DNA from: an uncultured Oscillospiraceae bacterium | Lineage (GTDB): Bacteria > Bacillota > Clostridia > Oscillospirales > Acutalibacteraceae | Direction: 5' to 3' | Assembly (NCBI GenBank): GCA_900547445.1 | Contig: URGJ01000003.1 | Location: 1-64,000, forward strand | DNA length: 64,000 nucleotides | In this document: in pieces, positions 41,400 through 49,973 of the stretch | Layout of the letters: each line of letters starts with the position of its first letter | How positions within the stretch are numbered: position 1 is the stretch's first letter | Notes under the pieces: generated by a model | Databases searched by the model: none | What the model was told of the DNA's origin: nothing | What the model saw: the letters and a program-made list of their open reading frames with translations, nothing else | Program-made: the position numbers and the translations under genes

Positions 41400-44018
41400 A
41401 TGGATTTTTCTTGCCTTAAGCATACCGCGCTCCGTCCGCAAAAGGAAAAATACCTTTCAACCTTTGTCATCGCGCTTATCACGGCGGCGGCGCTTTTTGT
41501 GCCGTATATGATTATGGGAGAGGGCTATTTCACCTTTTACGGCGATTTTAACGTCCAGCAGATACCATTTTATCAGCAGTGCCACAAGGCGGTGCGTGAG
41601 GGCAATATTTTTTGGAGCTGGACTACCGATCTCGGCGTTAACTTTATAGGCTCTTACAGCTTTTACCTATTAGGCAGTCCCTTTTTCTGGTTGACGATAC
41701 CCTTTCCTAATTGGATGGTACCCTACCTTATGGGACCCCTGCTTATGCTGAAATTCGCCTGTGCCGCCTTTACTTCATACTGCTATATAAGACGGTTTAC
41801 CCGCACCCCTCAGGCGGCGCGTTTAGGCGGTCTGTTATACGCCTTTTCGGGTTTTTCGGTTTATAATATCTTCTTTAATCATTTTCACGAGGCTATTATT
41901 GTTTTCCCGCTTCTGCTTTTGTCGCTTGAGCTTCTTATTACCGAAAACCGCCGCTTTGTATTTGCCCTGACGGTAGCCCTGTGCGCGGTTACAAACTATT
42001 TCTTCTTCTTCGGAATGGTTGTATTTACGGTTATTTACTTCTTCGTCCGGCTTTTCTCGGGGGCGATAAGCCTAAAGGTTTCCCGCTTTTTCGTGCTGGT
42101 GTTCGAGGCGGTGCTTGGGCTTTGTCTTGCCGCCTTTCTGCTGCTGCCGAGTATACTCGCAATTCTCGGAAACAGCCGTGTATCCGAGGTACTGCTCGGC
42201 TGGAACGCGATTATGTACGGCAAGGAGCAGATTTACGGCAACATTTTGGAGTGCTTCTTCTTCCCGCCCGACATTCCCGCCCGTCCCGTCTTTTTCCCGA
42301 ACGCGAACGTCAAGTGGTCGTCCTTGGGCGGCTGGCTGCCCCTTTTCAGTATGGTGGGCGTTTTCGTCTGGTTCTCACAGCGCAAAAATCATTGGCTCAA
42401 AAGAGTAATAGGGATTTCGGTCTTTATGGCGCTTGTACCGATTCTCAACAGCGCATTTTACGCCTTTAACACCTCCTATTACGCCCGCTGGTTCTATATG
42501 CCCATTCTTATGATGTGCCTTGCCACCGTTTTGCTTACCGAAGACAGCACGGTTAACTGGTCATCGGGCTATAAGTGGGTTTTGGGAATAACAATCGCGG
42601 TCTCGCTTGTAATAGGCTTTTTCCCGCAGGAAAACAGCGATAAGGACGGGCTGATTTTCGGGCTTTATTCGCAGAGCGAGGACGGAATGTATGTTTTCCG
42701 TTACTGGGTGACCTGTGCGATAGCGATTTTAAGCCTTGTGATACTCGGTATGCTTTTAAAGCTGTTAAAAAACGACCGAAACGCCTTTTACAGGGGTGCT
42801 ACGGTCTGTATATGTATAATCTCGGCGGTTTACGGCAATTTCTTTATCGCCTGCGGCCGCTCCCACTCCTATGAGATTAAAGATGTTATGATTGACCAGC
42901 TTATTGAGGGCGAGGTCGATTTAGAAAACGGCAATTACCGCGTCGATGTTTACGACGGTGTGGATAACACCTCTATGTATTTGGGACTGCCCGGAATAAA
43001 TGCTTTCCATTCGGTGGTACCCGCCTCTATTATGGAATTTTACGACTATATCGGGGTGGAGCGCAGCGTCGGCAGCAGACCAAAAACCGACAGGCCGGCT
43101 ATACGTCCGCTTTTATCGGTAAAATACCTCTTGAACCGCAAGGACGGCGAAAGCTTTTTGGACGATAACGACGAGACGCTGATGCCTGACTACGAATATG
43201 TCAAAACAAGCGGCGGTTATTATATTTACGAAAATAAGAATTACGTCCCCTACGGCTTTTCCTACAATTACTGTATGAGCTACGATTTCTGCGACTCATA
43301 TTCAAAATCCGATCGCGCTTCGCTTATGCTCAAAGCGATACTGCTGACCGACGAGCAGATTAAAAAATACGGTTATTTGTTTGACAATTTAGAGAATTTA
43401 GAGCTTCCGCCCTATAATTACGGGGAAGACGCACCTACCCTTTCTATTACCGACGAGGCTATGGCTTACGACTGCGAAAAATTAAGAAAGACCTCCGCTT
43501 ATTCCTTTGAAACAGATAATTACGGCTTTACTGCAAAGGTAACGCGGGAAAAGGACAACCTTGTCTTCTTCTCTGTACCCTACGACGAGGGTTGGACCGC
43601 CTACGTAAACGGAAAAGAAGCCGAGATTGAAAAGGTCAACGCGGGCTTTATGGCGGTAAAGGTCGGCGCGGGAGAAAGCGAAATACGTTTTGAATACCGC
43701 ACACCGGGGCTTGTAAACGGACTTTTGATTACGGGTGGTGCCTGTGTGCTTCTGCTCTTATATATCATCATTTTCAGCTTTTACAGAAAGCACCGCTCGC
43801 CAGACAATCACTATCCCGAGGGCGAACAGCTTATAAAGAAATGGCGCGAGCAGGACAGGCAGGACGCTCTTAAAATACTCTCCGAGCGCTTCCCCGAAAA
43901 CCCGAAAGAAAGCATACTTGACGATAATTCGGATATTGACATACCCCACATTGAAAACGGCTTTGACGGCGGTTTTAAAATAGATTCGGATATGCTTGAC
44001 GACGGTAAAGACAAATAA
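41400..44018 (+). CDS. YfhO-family membrane glycosyltransferase-like protein
   Basis: 872 residues. About 12 membrane helices fill residues 20-490 (FVIALITAAALFVPYMIM, LLGSPFFWLTIPF, WVLGITIAVSLVIGFF, GLLITGGACVLLLLYIIIF). The FYGDFNVQQIPFYQQCHKAVREG loop and the ETLMPDYEYVKTSGGYYIYENKNYVPYGF region are YfhO-like. Members act on cell-envelope polymers, in lipoteichoic acid glycosylation in Bacillus. The last 80 residues are a charged cytoplasmic tail. Transcribed alone; a bidirectional terminator follows. Confidence 0.85.
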   Translation: MDFSCLKHTALRPQKEKYLSTFVIALITAAALFVPYMIMGEGYFTFYGDFNVQQIPFYQQCHKAVREGNIFWSWTTDLGVNFIGSYSFYLLGSPFFWLTIPFPNWMVPYLMGPLLMLKFACAAFTSYCYIRRFTRTPQAARLGGLLYAFSGFSVYNIFFNHFHEAIIVFPLLLLSLELLITENRRFVFALTVALCAVTNYFFFFGMVVFTVIYFFVRLFSGAISLKVSRFFVLVFEAVLGLCLAAFLLLPSILAILGNSRVSEVLLGWNAIMYGKEQIYGNILECFFFPPDIPARPVFFPNANVKWSSLGGWLPLFSMVGVFVWFSQRKNHWLKRVIGISVFMALVPILNSAFYAFNTSYYARWFYMPILMMCLATVLLTEDSTVNWSSGYKWVLGITIAVSLVIGFFPQENSDKDGLIFGLYSQSEDGMYVFRYWVTCAIAILSLVILGMLLKLLKNDRNAFYRGATVCICIISAVYGNFFIACGRSHSYEIKDVMIDQLIEGEVDLENGNYRVDVYDGVDNTSMYLGLPGINAFHSVVPASIMEFYDYIGVERSVGSRPKTDRPAIRPLLSVKYLLNRKDGESFLDDNDETLMPDYEYVKTSGGYYIYENKNYVPYGFSYNYCMSYDFCDSYSKSDRASLMLKAILLTDEQIKKYGYLFDNLENLELPPYNYGEDAPTLSITDEAMAYDCEKLRKTSAYSFETDNYGFTAKVTREKDNLVFFSVPYDEGWTAYVNGKEAEIEKVNAGFMAVKVGAGESEIRFEYRTPGLVNGLLITGGACVLLLLYIIIFSFYRKHRSPDNHYPEGEQLIKKWREQDRQDALKILSERFPENPKESILDDNSDIDIPHIENGFDGGFKIDSDMLDDGKDK

Positions 44019-44030
44019 TATATAAAGCCG

Positions 44031-44066
44031 AAAATCGGTTGCCCGTAAAACGGACAGCCGATTTTT
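44031..44066. terminator. bidirectional terminator between YfhO and YfcE genes
   Basis: AAAATCGG (44031-44038) pairs with CCGATTTT (44058-44065) with inner CCG/CGG pairs and a TAAAA loop; T runs flank both sides. Confidence 0.75.
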
Positions 44067-44539
44067 TATATATTTATGATAATCGGCATTATGCCGTTTT
44101 CCTCAATATCTATTACTGCGTAGCTTTTGTGAAAATCGCGGGGCTGTGAGCAGGAGCCGGGATTCACAAGGTATATCCCGTCTTCATATAATATTTGTGA
44201 GGTGTGGGTGTGACCGAAGAGGGCAATTTCGCAATTAAGACTTTTCGCAGTATCTAAAAGTCTCTCTGTACCGTGCTTTACACCGAGGGTATGCCCGTGG
44301 GTGTAAAAAATCTTTTTGCCGCCTACGGTTTCTATATCCGACGAAGGGTAGCTTGAACAAAAGTCGCAGTTGCCGCTTACAATATAAAAATTTTTATCGG
44401 GAAACTCCAAATTCATATCCTCAATGTCCGCGGTAATATCCCCCAAAAAGAAGATATGCTTAGAGTCTTCCCTATCGGCAAGAATACCTCGCACCGTTCT
44501 CTCATTTCTGTGGGAATCCGAAATAACCGTAATTCTCAT
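44066..44539 (-). CDS. YfcE-family metallophosphoesterase
   Basis: 157 residues from ATG 44539 behind AGGTGA. Motifs are ITVISDSHRN, FFLGDIT (GD), YIVSGNCDF (GNCD), FYTHGHTLG and ALFGHTHTSQILYEDGIYLVNPGSCS, the standard calcineurin-like set of YfcE/MJ0936 phosphodiesterases. A longer frame to 44623 lacks a ribosome site. The natural substrate is unknown. Confidence 0.88.
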   Translation of the reverse strand: MRITVISDSHRNERTVRGILADREDSKHIFFLGDITADIEDMNLEFPDKNFYIVSGNCDFCSSYPSSDIETVGGKKIFYTHGHTLGVKHGTERLLDTAKSLNCEIALFGHTHTSQILYEDGIYLVNPGSCSQPRDFHKSYAVIDIEENGIMPIIINI

Positions 44540-44609
44540 AAATTCACCTATTCTATAACATATTTTAAATTCATAATAATTAATATACCAATAAACGGAG
44601 GATTTTTCA

Positions 44610-44870
44610 ATGGATAACAGCAAAATTGATAAAGAAAAGCTTATGGACGCGGTAATTTCCTCCTACGGCGGGAAATTAGATAAAAAAACGCTTTCAGATG
44701 CCGCTAAGGAGAAAAATATAGACCCTTTAATTAAAAGTCTCTCAGCCGAGGACAGAGAAAAGCTAAAGAGCGTAATGTCCGACAAAAAAACTATGGAGGC
44801 GGCGCTTAACAGCCCTCAGGCAAAGGCTTTGCTTAAAGCGTTTTTAAAGGGCGGGGGAAAGAATGGATGA
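44610..44870 (+). CDS. small conserved helical protein (cluster gene 1)
   Basis: 86 residues: DKEKLMDAVISSYGGKLDKKTLSDAAKEKNIDPLIKSLS, then KLKSVMSDKKTMEAALNSPQAKALLKAFLKGG. It is highly helical with a periodic leucine pattern. It overlaps the next gene by 8 bases. The ATG at 44610 follows GGAGG. No family is recognised; the three-gene set looks like a clostridial accessory of unknown role. Confidence 0.6.
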   Translation: MDNSKIDKEKLMDAVISSYGGKLDKKTLSDAAKEKNIDPLIKSLSAEDREKLKSVMSDKKTMEAALNSPQAKALLKAFLKGGGKNG

Positions 44871-45219
44871 TTTAGGCTCCAAGCTTACCGAATTATTAAG
44901 CGACCCTGAAAGTATGAACCGCGTGCGGCAGATGGCGGAAAGCATTTTAGGCGAGAGCGGAGACGAAGTCCCCGCCCCGTCCGCCGCGCCAGATATTTCC
45001 GCGCTCGGCGATATGTTAGGCTCAGGCGAGCTTCAGTCGATTATCTCCGTAATTTCCAAAATGAAATCCGCAGGCGATGATTCGCGCGTACAGCTCATTT
45101 CCGCACTTCGCCCGCATTTAAGCGAGGAACGGAAAAAGCGCGCGGATACCGCGATTAAAATACTTAAGCTTCTGGACGTACTTCCGCTTATAAAGGAGAG
45201 CGGACTGCTTAATTTATGA
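44863..45219 (+). CDS. small conserved helical protein (cluster gene 2)
   Basis: 118 residues: LGSKLTELLSDPESMNRVRQMAESILG, ALGDMLGSGELQSIISVISKMK, then SALRPHLSEERKKRADTAIKILKLLDVLPLIKESGLL. Repeated short helices suggest a helical bundle; the final part resembles gene 1. It is a soluble adaptor-like protein, function unknown. It overlaps both neighbours. Confidence 0.6.
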   Translation: MDDLGSKLTELLSDPESMNRVRQMAESILGESGDEVPAPSAAPDISALGDMLGSGELQSIISVISKMKSAGDDSRVQLISALRPHLSEERKKRADTAIKILKLLDVLPLIKESGLLNL

Positions 45220-45230
45220 CAGGTGAGACT

Positions 45231-45653
45231 ATGGATAATAACGAGTTTATGCGCCAAAGCAAAGAGGCGGTGGAAAAAATGAGGGAGATGAACGCCCGCG
45301 CGGTCCCAAGCCCGTCGGGACAGAATATGCCCCCCGTCCCGCCCTTTGTACGTCTTCAGGGGAACCGACAGGGCGGCACGGCAGGCAATCCGCAAAGACA
45401 GCGGCAAAATTCCGCCGCGCATCAGCAACAGCGTCGACCGCCGCAGGAATCCGCCGTAACGGCAGAAAAAAAGTCCGAAATAAAAAAAGAAAGCAATCAG
45501 AGCCCGGGTATTTTAAGCGGGCTTAACATCCCCTTTCTTGATATGCTGGCAGGGGACGCGGACGTGTCCCTTATAATAGGTCTTATGCTTATTCTAATGA
45601 GCGAAAAGGCGGATAAAAAGCTGCTTTTTGCGCTGATTTATATTCTTCTTTAA
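45231..45653 (+). CDS. Gln/Pro-rich protein with C-terminal membrane segment (cluster gene 3)
   Basis: 140 residues from ATG 45231 after AGGTGAG. Residues 5-95 are low-complexity and rich in Gln, Arg and Pro, probably disordered. The end (FLDMLAGDADVSLIIGLMLILMSEKADKKLLFALIYILL) holds two hydrophobic helices. This is the architecture of a membrane tether for the two helical partners upstream. A relationship to sporulation proteins is possible but not shown. Confidence 0.55.
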   Translation: MDNNEFMRQSKEAVEKMREMNARAVPSPSGQNMPPVPPFVRLQGNRQGGTAGNPQRQRQNSAAHQQQRRPPQESAVTAEKKSEIKKESNQSPGILSGLNIPFLDMLAGDADVSLIIGLMLILMSEKADKKLLFALIYILL

Positions 45654-45730
45654 CAGGAAAATAATTGATTTTATTGTAAATTTTTTTTGCAAAAAACACA
45701 TTATGTAAACCTGGACAACCTTAAAAGTTT

Positions 45731-45834
45731 TCCAACTTATCCACCGACATACTAACATTTCAGGGGGTTTCAAAACGTATTTTCGCGCTTTTCGAGCCTT
45801 TTTCGGTGGATAACCGTGTTGATAAGTTGGATAA
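45731..45834. repeat. DnaA-box-like cluster in the longest chromosomal intergenic gap
   Basis: Between 45654 and 46068 there is no gene. TTATCCACC (45737-45745) is a DnaA-box variant; GGTGGATAA (45805-45813), TGTTGATAA (45817-45825) and GTTGGATAA (45826-45834) are others on the opposite strand. TCCAACTTATCCACCGA (45731-45747) is mirrored by TCGGTGGATAA and AAGTTGGA with 10 bp inserted, an imperfect inverted repeat. The surrounding DNA is A/T-rich. No dnaA gene is in the window. Confidence 0.45.
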
Positions 45835-46068
45835 ATTTTTATTCACCGTAAAATGAATAAAAAAATTATGTAAAGTTTTCGACAAAAGCCGACAACTTTT
45901 ATTTTAGTTTTATTTGCTTAACTATTTCCTCTTAATACTATAATATTATGTGCGTTTCAACTATTTATTTTCAGCATAAGCATTATAACTTTTTTACAGA
46001 TAAAAAACACTTTATTTTTTAGAGAAAATGTAGTATTATATATAGAGAAAATATACAGAGGTAAAATA

Positions 46069-46749
46069 ATGGAAAGAACTAAATTAAAGGACAGAAAGCT
46101 TCCCGACTACACCCGCGGCGAGGAAATATTTAATATGGTGTCGCACATAGTCGGCGGAGCGTTCGGTATAGTAGCGCTTGTGACCTGTGTGGTCAAGGCA
46201 TTTTTAAACGGCGACCCTTATCAAGTGGTTAGCGCATTTATTTACGGCTTTTCAATGATAGCCCTCTATACGATGTCAAGCGTATATCACGGCTTAAAGC
46301 CTGAAATGCCGAAAAAGGTTATGCAGGTTATTGACCATTGCACCGTTTTTATACTTATCGCAGGAACCTACACCCCCTGTGCGCTCTGCGCCCTGAGGAG
46401 GGAAAGCACAGCCCTCGGCTGGACGGTATTCGGCATAGTATGGGGAGTTTCGGCGCTCGGAATTACCCTTAACGCAATTGACCTTAAAAAATACAACGTA
46501 TTTTCGATTATCTGCTATCTCGCTCTCGGCTGGTGTATAATTTTTACGGGAAAGTCGGCGATTAACGCCATCGGCTTCCCGGGCTTTTGGTGGCTGTTGG
46601 CGGGCGGAATAGCCTACACGGTGGGCGCTGTACTTTACGGAATAGCAGGCAGAAGCGTACACCGCTATATGCATTCGGTTTTCCACATTTTTGTGGTCTT
46701 AGGTAGTATTTTGCAGTATTTTTGTATACTGTTTTATATTTTAGTATAG
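46069..46749 (+). CDS. hemolysin III-family (PAQR) membrane protein
   Basis: 226 residues. It has the family's EEIFNMVSHIVGGAFGI opening, SSVYHGLKP with the conserved H, and VIDHCTVFILIAGTYTP, ending with the metal-binding histidines at VHRYMHSVFHIFVVLGSILQYF. Seven transmembrane helices are predictable. Members are zinc-binding integral membrane hydrolases or receptors; hemolytic activity is not implied. It precedes degV by 10 bp. Confidence 0.88.
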   Translation: MERTKLKDRKLPDYTRGEEIFNMVSHIVGGAFGIVALVTCVVKAFLNGDPYQVVSAFIYGFSMIALYTMSSVYHGLKPEMPKKVMQVIDHCTVFILIAGTYTPCALCALRRESTALGWTVFGIVWGVSALGITLNAIDLKKYNVFSIICYLALGWCIIFTGKSAINAIGFPGFWWLLAGGIAYTVGAVLYGIAGRSVHRYMHSVFHIFVVLGSILQYFCILFYILV

Positions 46750-46759
46750 GAGAATGAAA

Positions 46760-47632
46760 ATGAAAGACTATATCATAATTACAGACTCTTCCTGCGATCT
46801 TACCCCAATGCTTGCCCAAGAAACACAAATCGAGGTTATCCCTCTGCATTTAACGATGGAAGGCAAGGAATACAGAAATATGCTTGACGGCAGCGACATT
46901 GACTCAAAAACATTTTACGGAAAGCTCCGCTCAGGAATTACAGCAACCACCTCGGCCATAAATCCCGATGTTTTTACCGAATTTTTTGAAAAATCAATAA
47001 ACAACGGAAAAGATATACTTTATTTAGGCTTTTCCTCGGGACTGAGCAGCACCTACCACGCAAGCACAATTGCCGCCGAGGAGCTGACGCAAAAATATCC
47101 CGACAGTAGAATATACTGTGTTGATACTCTCGCCGCCTCTATGGGTCAGGGTCTTCTTATTTACTTAGCCGCCGAGAAAAAGAAGAACGGGGCAACAATT
47201 GAGGAGGTTCGCGATTTTGTAGAACAAAATAAGCTACATCTTTGCCATTGGTTCACGGTTGACGATCTTAACCACCTGAAACGCGGCGGCAGGGTCTCAG
47301 CGACTACCGCTCTTGTAGGGACTATGCTTAATATTAAGCCTATACTTCATGTTGACGACGAGGGTCACCTGATTAATGTCGGAAAGGTGCGCGGGCGCAA
47401 GGCGTCAATTGAAAGTCTCTTTGCACATATGAAGGAAAGCGCGGTTAATCCGTCGGAGCAGACCGTCTTTATAAGCCACGGCGACTGCGTAGAGGACGCT
47501 ATCGCCCTTAAGAAAATGGTGGAAAAGGAGTTTTCGCCAAAGCGAATAGAAATTAATGCGATAGGACCGGTTATCGGCGCACATTCAGGCCCCGGAACCC
47601 TTGCACTGTTCTTTTTAGGAGATAAAAGGTAA
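46760..47632 (+). CDS. DegV-family fatty-acid binding protein
   Basis: 290 residues; ATG 46760 is 6 bases after AGGAGA (an ATG two codons earlier is too close). IIITDSSCDLTPMLAQE, TSAINPDVFTEFFE, LYLGFSSGLSSTYHAST and HSGPGTLALFFLGDKR match DegV. These bind fatty acids and hand them to FakA-type kinases. No fakA is adjacent. Confidence 0.9.
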   Translation: MKDYIIITDSSCDLTPMLAQETQIEVIPLHLTMEGKEYRNMLDGSDIDSKTFYGKLRSGITATTSAINPDVFTEFFEKSINNGKDILYLGFSSGLSSTYHASTIAAEELTQKYPDSRIYCVDTLAASMGQGLLIYLAAEKKKNGATIEEVRDFVEQNKLHLCHWFTVDDLNHLKRGGRVSATTALVGTMLNIKPILHVDDEGHLINVGKVRGRKASIESLFAHMKESAVNPSEQTVFISHGDCVEDAIALKKMVEKEFSPKRIEINAIGPVIGAHSGPGTLALFFLGDKR

Positions 47633-47645
47633 TTTTAAATTAAAC

Positions 47646-47685
47646 AGCCCTTAAAGCTTAGAATCCAAGCTTTAAGGGCTTTCTT
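47646..47685. terminator. bidirectional terminator between degV and pyrG
   Basis: A perfect 14-bp inverted repeat: AGCCCTTAAAGCTT (47646-47659) with AAGCTTTAAGGGCT (47667-47680), then TTCTT. It serves the convergent degV and pyrG. Confidence 0.8.
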
Positions 47686-47696
47686 AAATTATGCTT

Positions 47697-49322
47697 TTAC
47701 TGCTTAGCCTGTAAATCAAGCGCCGCCCTTATAAGTCCCATAAATAACGGGTGGGCTTTATTGGGGCGCGACTTAAATTCAGGGTGAAACTGAACGCCGA
47801 CATAAAATTTATTTTCGGGAATTTCCACCGTTTCAACGATATGACCGTCGGGCGAAGTACCGCTTATTACTAGACCCTTTTGTGTCATCATATCTCGATA
47901 GTCGTTGTTAAACTCGTAGCGGTGGCGGTGGCGCTCGCTGATTTCAGACGCCTTGTAGCACTCCTCCATTTTTGTTCCTGAAACGATTTTGCATGGGTAT
48001 GCACCGAGCCTCAGCGTGCCGCCCTTATTGATTTCGGCGTTTTGGTCAGGCATAAAATCAATTACCTTGTTGTTTGAATTTTCGTCAAACTCGCCTGAGT
48101 TAGCGTCAGTGAGTCCGCAGACATACCGCGCAAATTCTATGACCGCAATCTGCATACCGAGACAAATGCCGAGATACGGCACATTGTTTGTCCTCGCGTA
48201 ATGCGCGGTCGCGATTTTGCCCTCAATTCCGCGGTTGCCAAAGCCGCCCGGTACTAACAGACCGTCGCAGCCCGCGAGGGTTTCCGCAACATTTTCGGCG
48301 GTTATAGTCTCTGAATCAATCCACTTAATCTGCACCCTTGCGCCGTAAACGTAGCCCGCGTGGCGCAGAGCCTCCGCGACCGACAGATACGCGTCGTGAA
48401 GCTGAACATATTTTCCTACAAGCCCTATTGTAACCTTCTTATTGCGGTTTTTAATACGCTCCAACATCTCGTTCCAGTCGGTAAGGTCGGGTTCCGACGC
48501 GTTAATGCCCAGCTCCCTTAACACAATATCTGAAAAATGATTCTTTTCAAGCATAATCGGAGCCTCATAAAGCACGGGAATAGTCATATTTTCGATTACG
48601 CAGTCAGGCTTTACGTTGCAGAAAAGAGAAATTTTCTTAAAAATATTGTCCTCAAGCGGCTCGTCGCAACGAAGCACTATAATATTCGGGTTAATACCCA
48701 TTCCCTGCAATTCCTTAACAGAATGCTGTGTGGGCTTAGTTTTATGCTCGTCCGATCCGCGGAGGAACGGAACTAAGGTAACATGGATATAAAGAGAGTT
48801 TTCTCTGCCTACCTCAAGACCGACCTGACGGATAGCCTCCAAAAACGGCTGGCTTTCAATATCGCCCGTCGTACCGCCTATCTCGGTAATAACCACGTCG
48901 GCGTTGGTCTTTTTACCCACGCTGTAAATAAACTCCTTAATCTCATTGGTGATATGCGGGATAACCTGCACCGTCTCACCCAGATACTCGCCGCGACGTT
49001 CCTTATTAAGGACGTTCCAGTATACCTTTCCTGTGGTAAGGTTGGAAAATTTATTAAGGTCCTCGTCGATAAATCTTTCGTAGTGACCAAGGTCAAGGTC
49101 GGTTTCGGCGCCGTCCTCGGTGACGTAAACCTCGCCGTGCTGATAAGGACTCATTGTACCGGGGTCTACATTAATATAAGGGTCTAACTTTTGCGCCGCA
49201 ACCTTCAGACCCCGCGCCTTTAAAAGTCGGCCGAGAGAAGCGGCGGTAATTCCCTTGCCGAGTCCCGAAACAACTCCCCCCGTGACAAAAATAAATTTGG
49301 TTTTTTTAAGTGAATTCTCCAT
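47697..49322 (-). CDS. pyrG: CTP synthase
   Basis: 541 residues from ATG 49322. The synthetase domain has FVTGGVVSGLGKGITAASLGRLLKARG; the glutaminase domain has the catalytic Cys in YLGICLGMQIAV and the partner residues in GVQFHPEFKSRP. It makes CTP from UTP with ammonia from glutamine, so it belongs functionally with the glutamine genes next to it. It lies 17 bp downstream of the ANTAR gene, probably in one transcript. Confidence 0.96.
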   Translation of the reverse strand: MENSLKKTKFIFVTGGVVSGLGKGITAASLGRLLKARGLKVAAQKLDPYINVDPGTMSPYQHGEVYVTEDGAETDLDLGHYERFIDEDLNKFSNLTTGKVYWNVLNKERRGEYLGETVQVIPHITNEIKEFIYSVGKKTNADVVITEIGGTTGDIESQPFLEAIRQVGLEVGRENSLYIHVTLVPFLRGSDEHKTKPTQHSVKELQGMGINPNIIVLRCDEPLEDNIFKKISLFCNVKPDCVIENMTIPVLYEAPIMLEKNHFSDIVLRELGINASEPDLTDWNEMLERIKNRNKKVTIGLVGKYVQLHDAYLSVAEALRHAGYVYGARVQIKWIDSETITAENVAETLAGCDGLLVPGGFGNRGIEGKIATAHYARTNNVPYLGICLGMQIAVIEFARYVCGLTDANSGEFDENSNNKVIDFMPDQNAEINKGGTLRLGAYPCKIVSGTKMEECYKASEISERHRHRYEFNNDYRDMMTQKGLVISGTSPDGHIVETVEIPENKFYVGVQFHPEFKSRPNKAHPLFMGLIRAALDLQAKQ

Positions 49323-49339
49323 ACCCTTTTGACCTCTTT

Positions 49340-49927
49340 CTAACTTTCGTATGTCCTTATAATATTCTCGGCTATTTCGCCGCGCTTTACGCAATTATCC
49401 ATTGCGGTTTTTTCAATATACTTGTGAGCCTCAGCCTCGCTCATATTAAATCGGTCTATAAGCAGCCACTTTGCGCGGTTAATAAGCCTTATTTCCTTCA
49501 TCTTAGCCTCAAGCTTGACAGCCTTCCTTTCAAACGCGGCAAGGCGGTTATGGGTTGCCGCGATAAGCCGCACCGCCTGTGTGATAGACTGCCTTGATCC
49601 GGGACGCGAAAAGGTTAAAACGCCGTAATCCTCTACCTTGCAGCTAACCTGCTCGAAAAGCTCGTTTTTAACAAAGAGCAGAACTCCGACCGAACTGTCT
49701 TCGCAAAGCTGCTCGGCAAACTCAATGCCGAAGTCATCAGGCAGAGGCGTATTGATTATCACAATATCATACTGATTTTCAAGCTGCATACGCTTCGCCT
49801 CGGAAACGCTTTTAGCCGACGCTACCGGCGCGAACGAGCCACCGCTTAAAATGTCGCGCAGATAATCCTCCGCCTTAACAGAAGCCGATACAATAAGCAC
49901 GCTTAAACCGTCTTTACCTCTGTACAC
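49340..49927 (-). CDS. ANTAR-domain antitermination regulator with degenerate receiver
   Basis: 195 residues. The N-terminal receiver-like fold (LSVLIVSASVKAEDYLRDIL, QYDIVIINTPLPDDFGIEF) has Asn where the phospho-Asp should be (NTPLP instead of DxxLP), so phosphorylation there is unlikely. The C-terminal ANTAR domain (LINRAKWLLIDRFNMSEAEAHKYIEKTAMDNCVKRGEIAENI) binds RNA hairpins and prevents termination in the AmiR/NasR family. It sits in a block of glutamine and ammonium genes whose leaders hold terminators, making them the natural targets. Confidence 0.85.
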   Translation of the reverse strand: MYRGKDGLSVLIVSASVKAEDYLRDILSGGSFAPVASAKSVSEAKRMQLENQYDIVIINTPLPDDFGIEFAEQLCEDSSVGVLLFVKNELFEQVSCKVEDYGVLTFSRPGSRQSITQAVRLIAATHNRLAAFERKAVKLEAKMKEIRLINRAKWLLIDRFNMSEAEAHKYIEKTAMDNCVKRGEIAENIIRTYES

Positions 49928-49973
49928 CCGTCCGCCCCCTTATACATTAATCAGTTTAATTTTATTCCATACT

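Noticed and set aside
41981..42469. Plus-strand frame inside the YfhO gene
   Set aside because: Shadow frame of a long coding region, with no ribosome site.
45654..46068. Chromosomal oriC
   Set aside because: No dnaA, dnaN or rpmH nearby and gene directions do not switch cleanly; reported only as a DnaA-box-like cluster.
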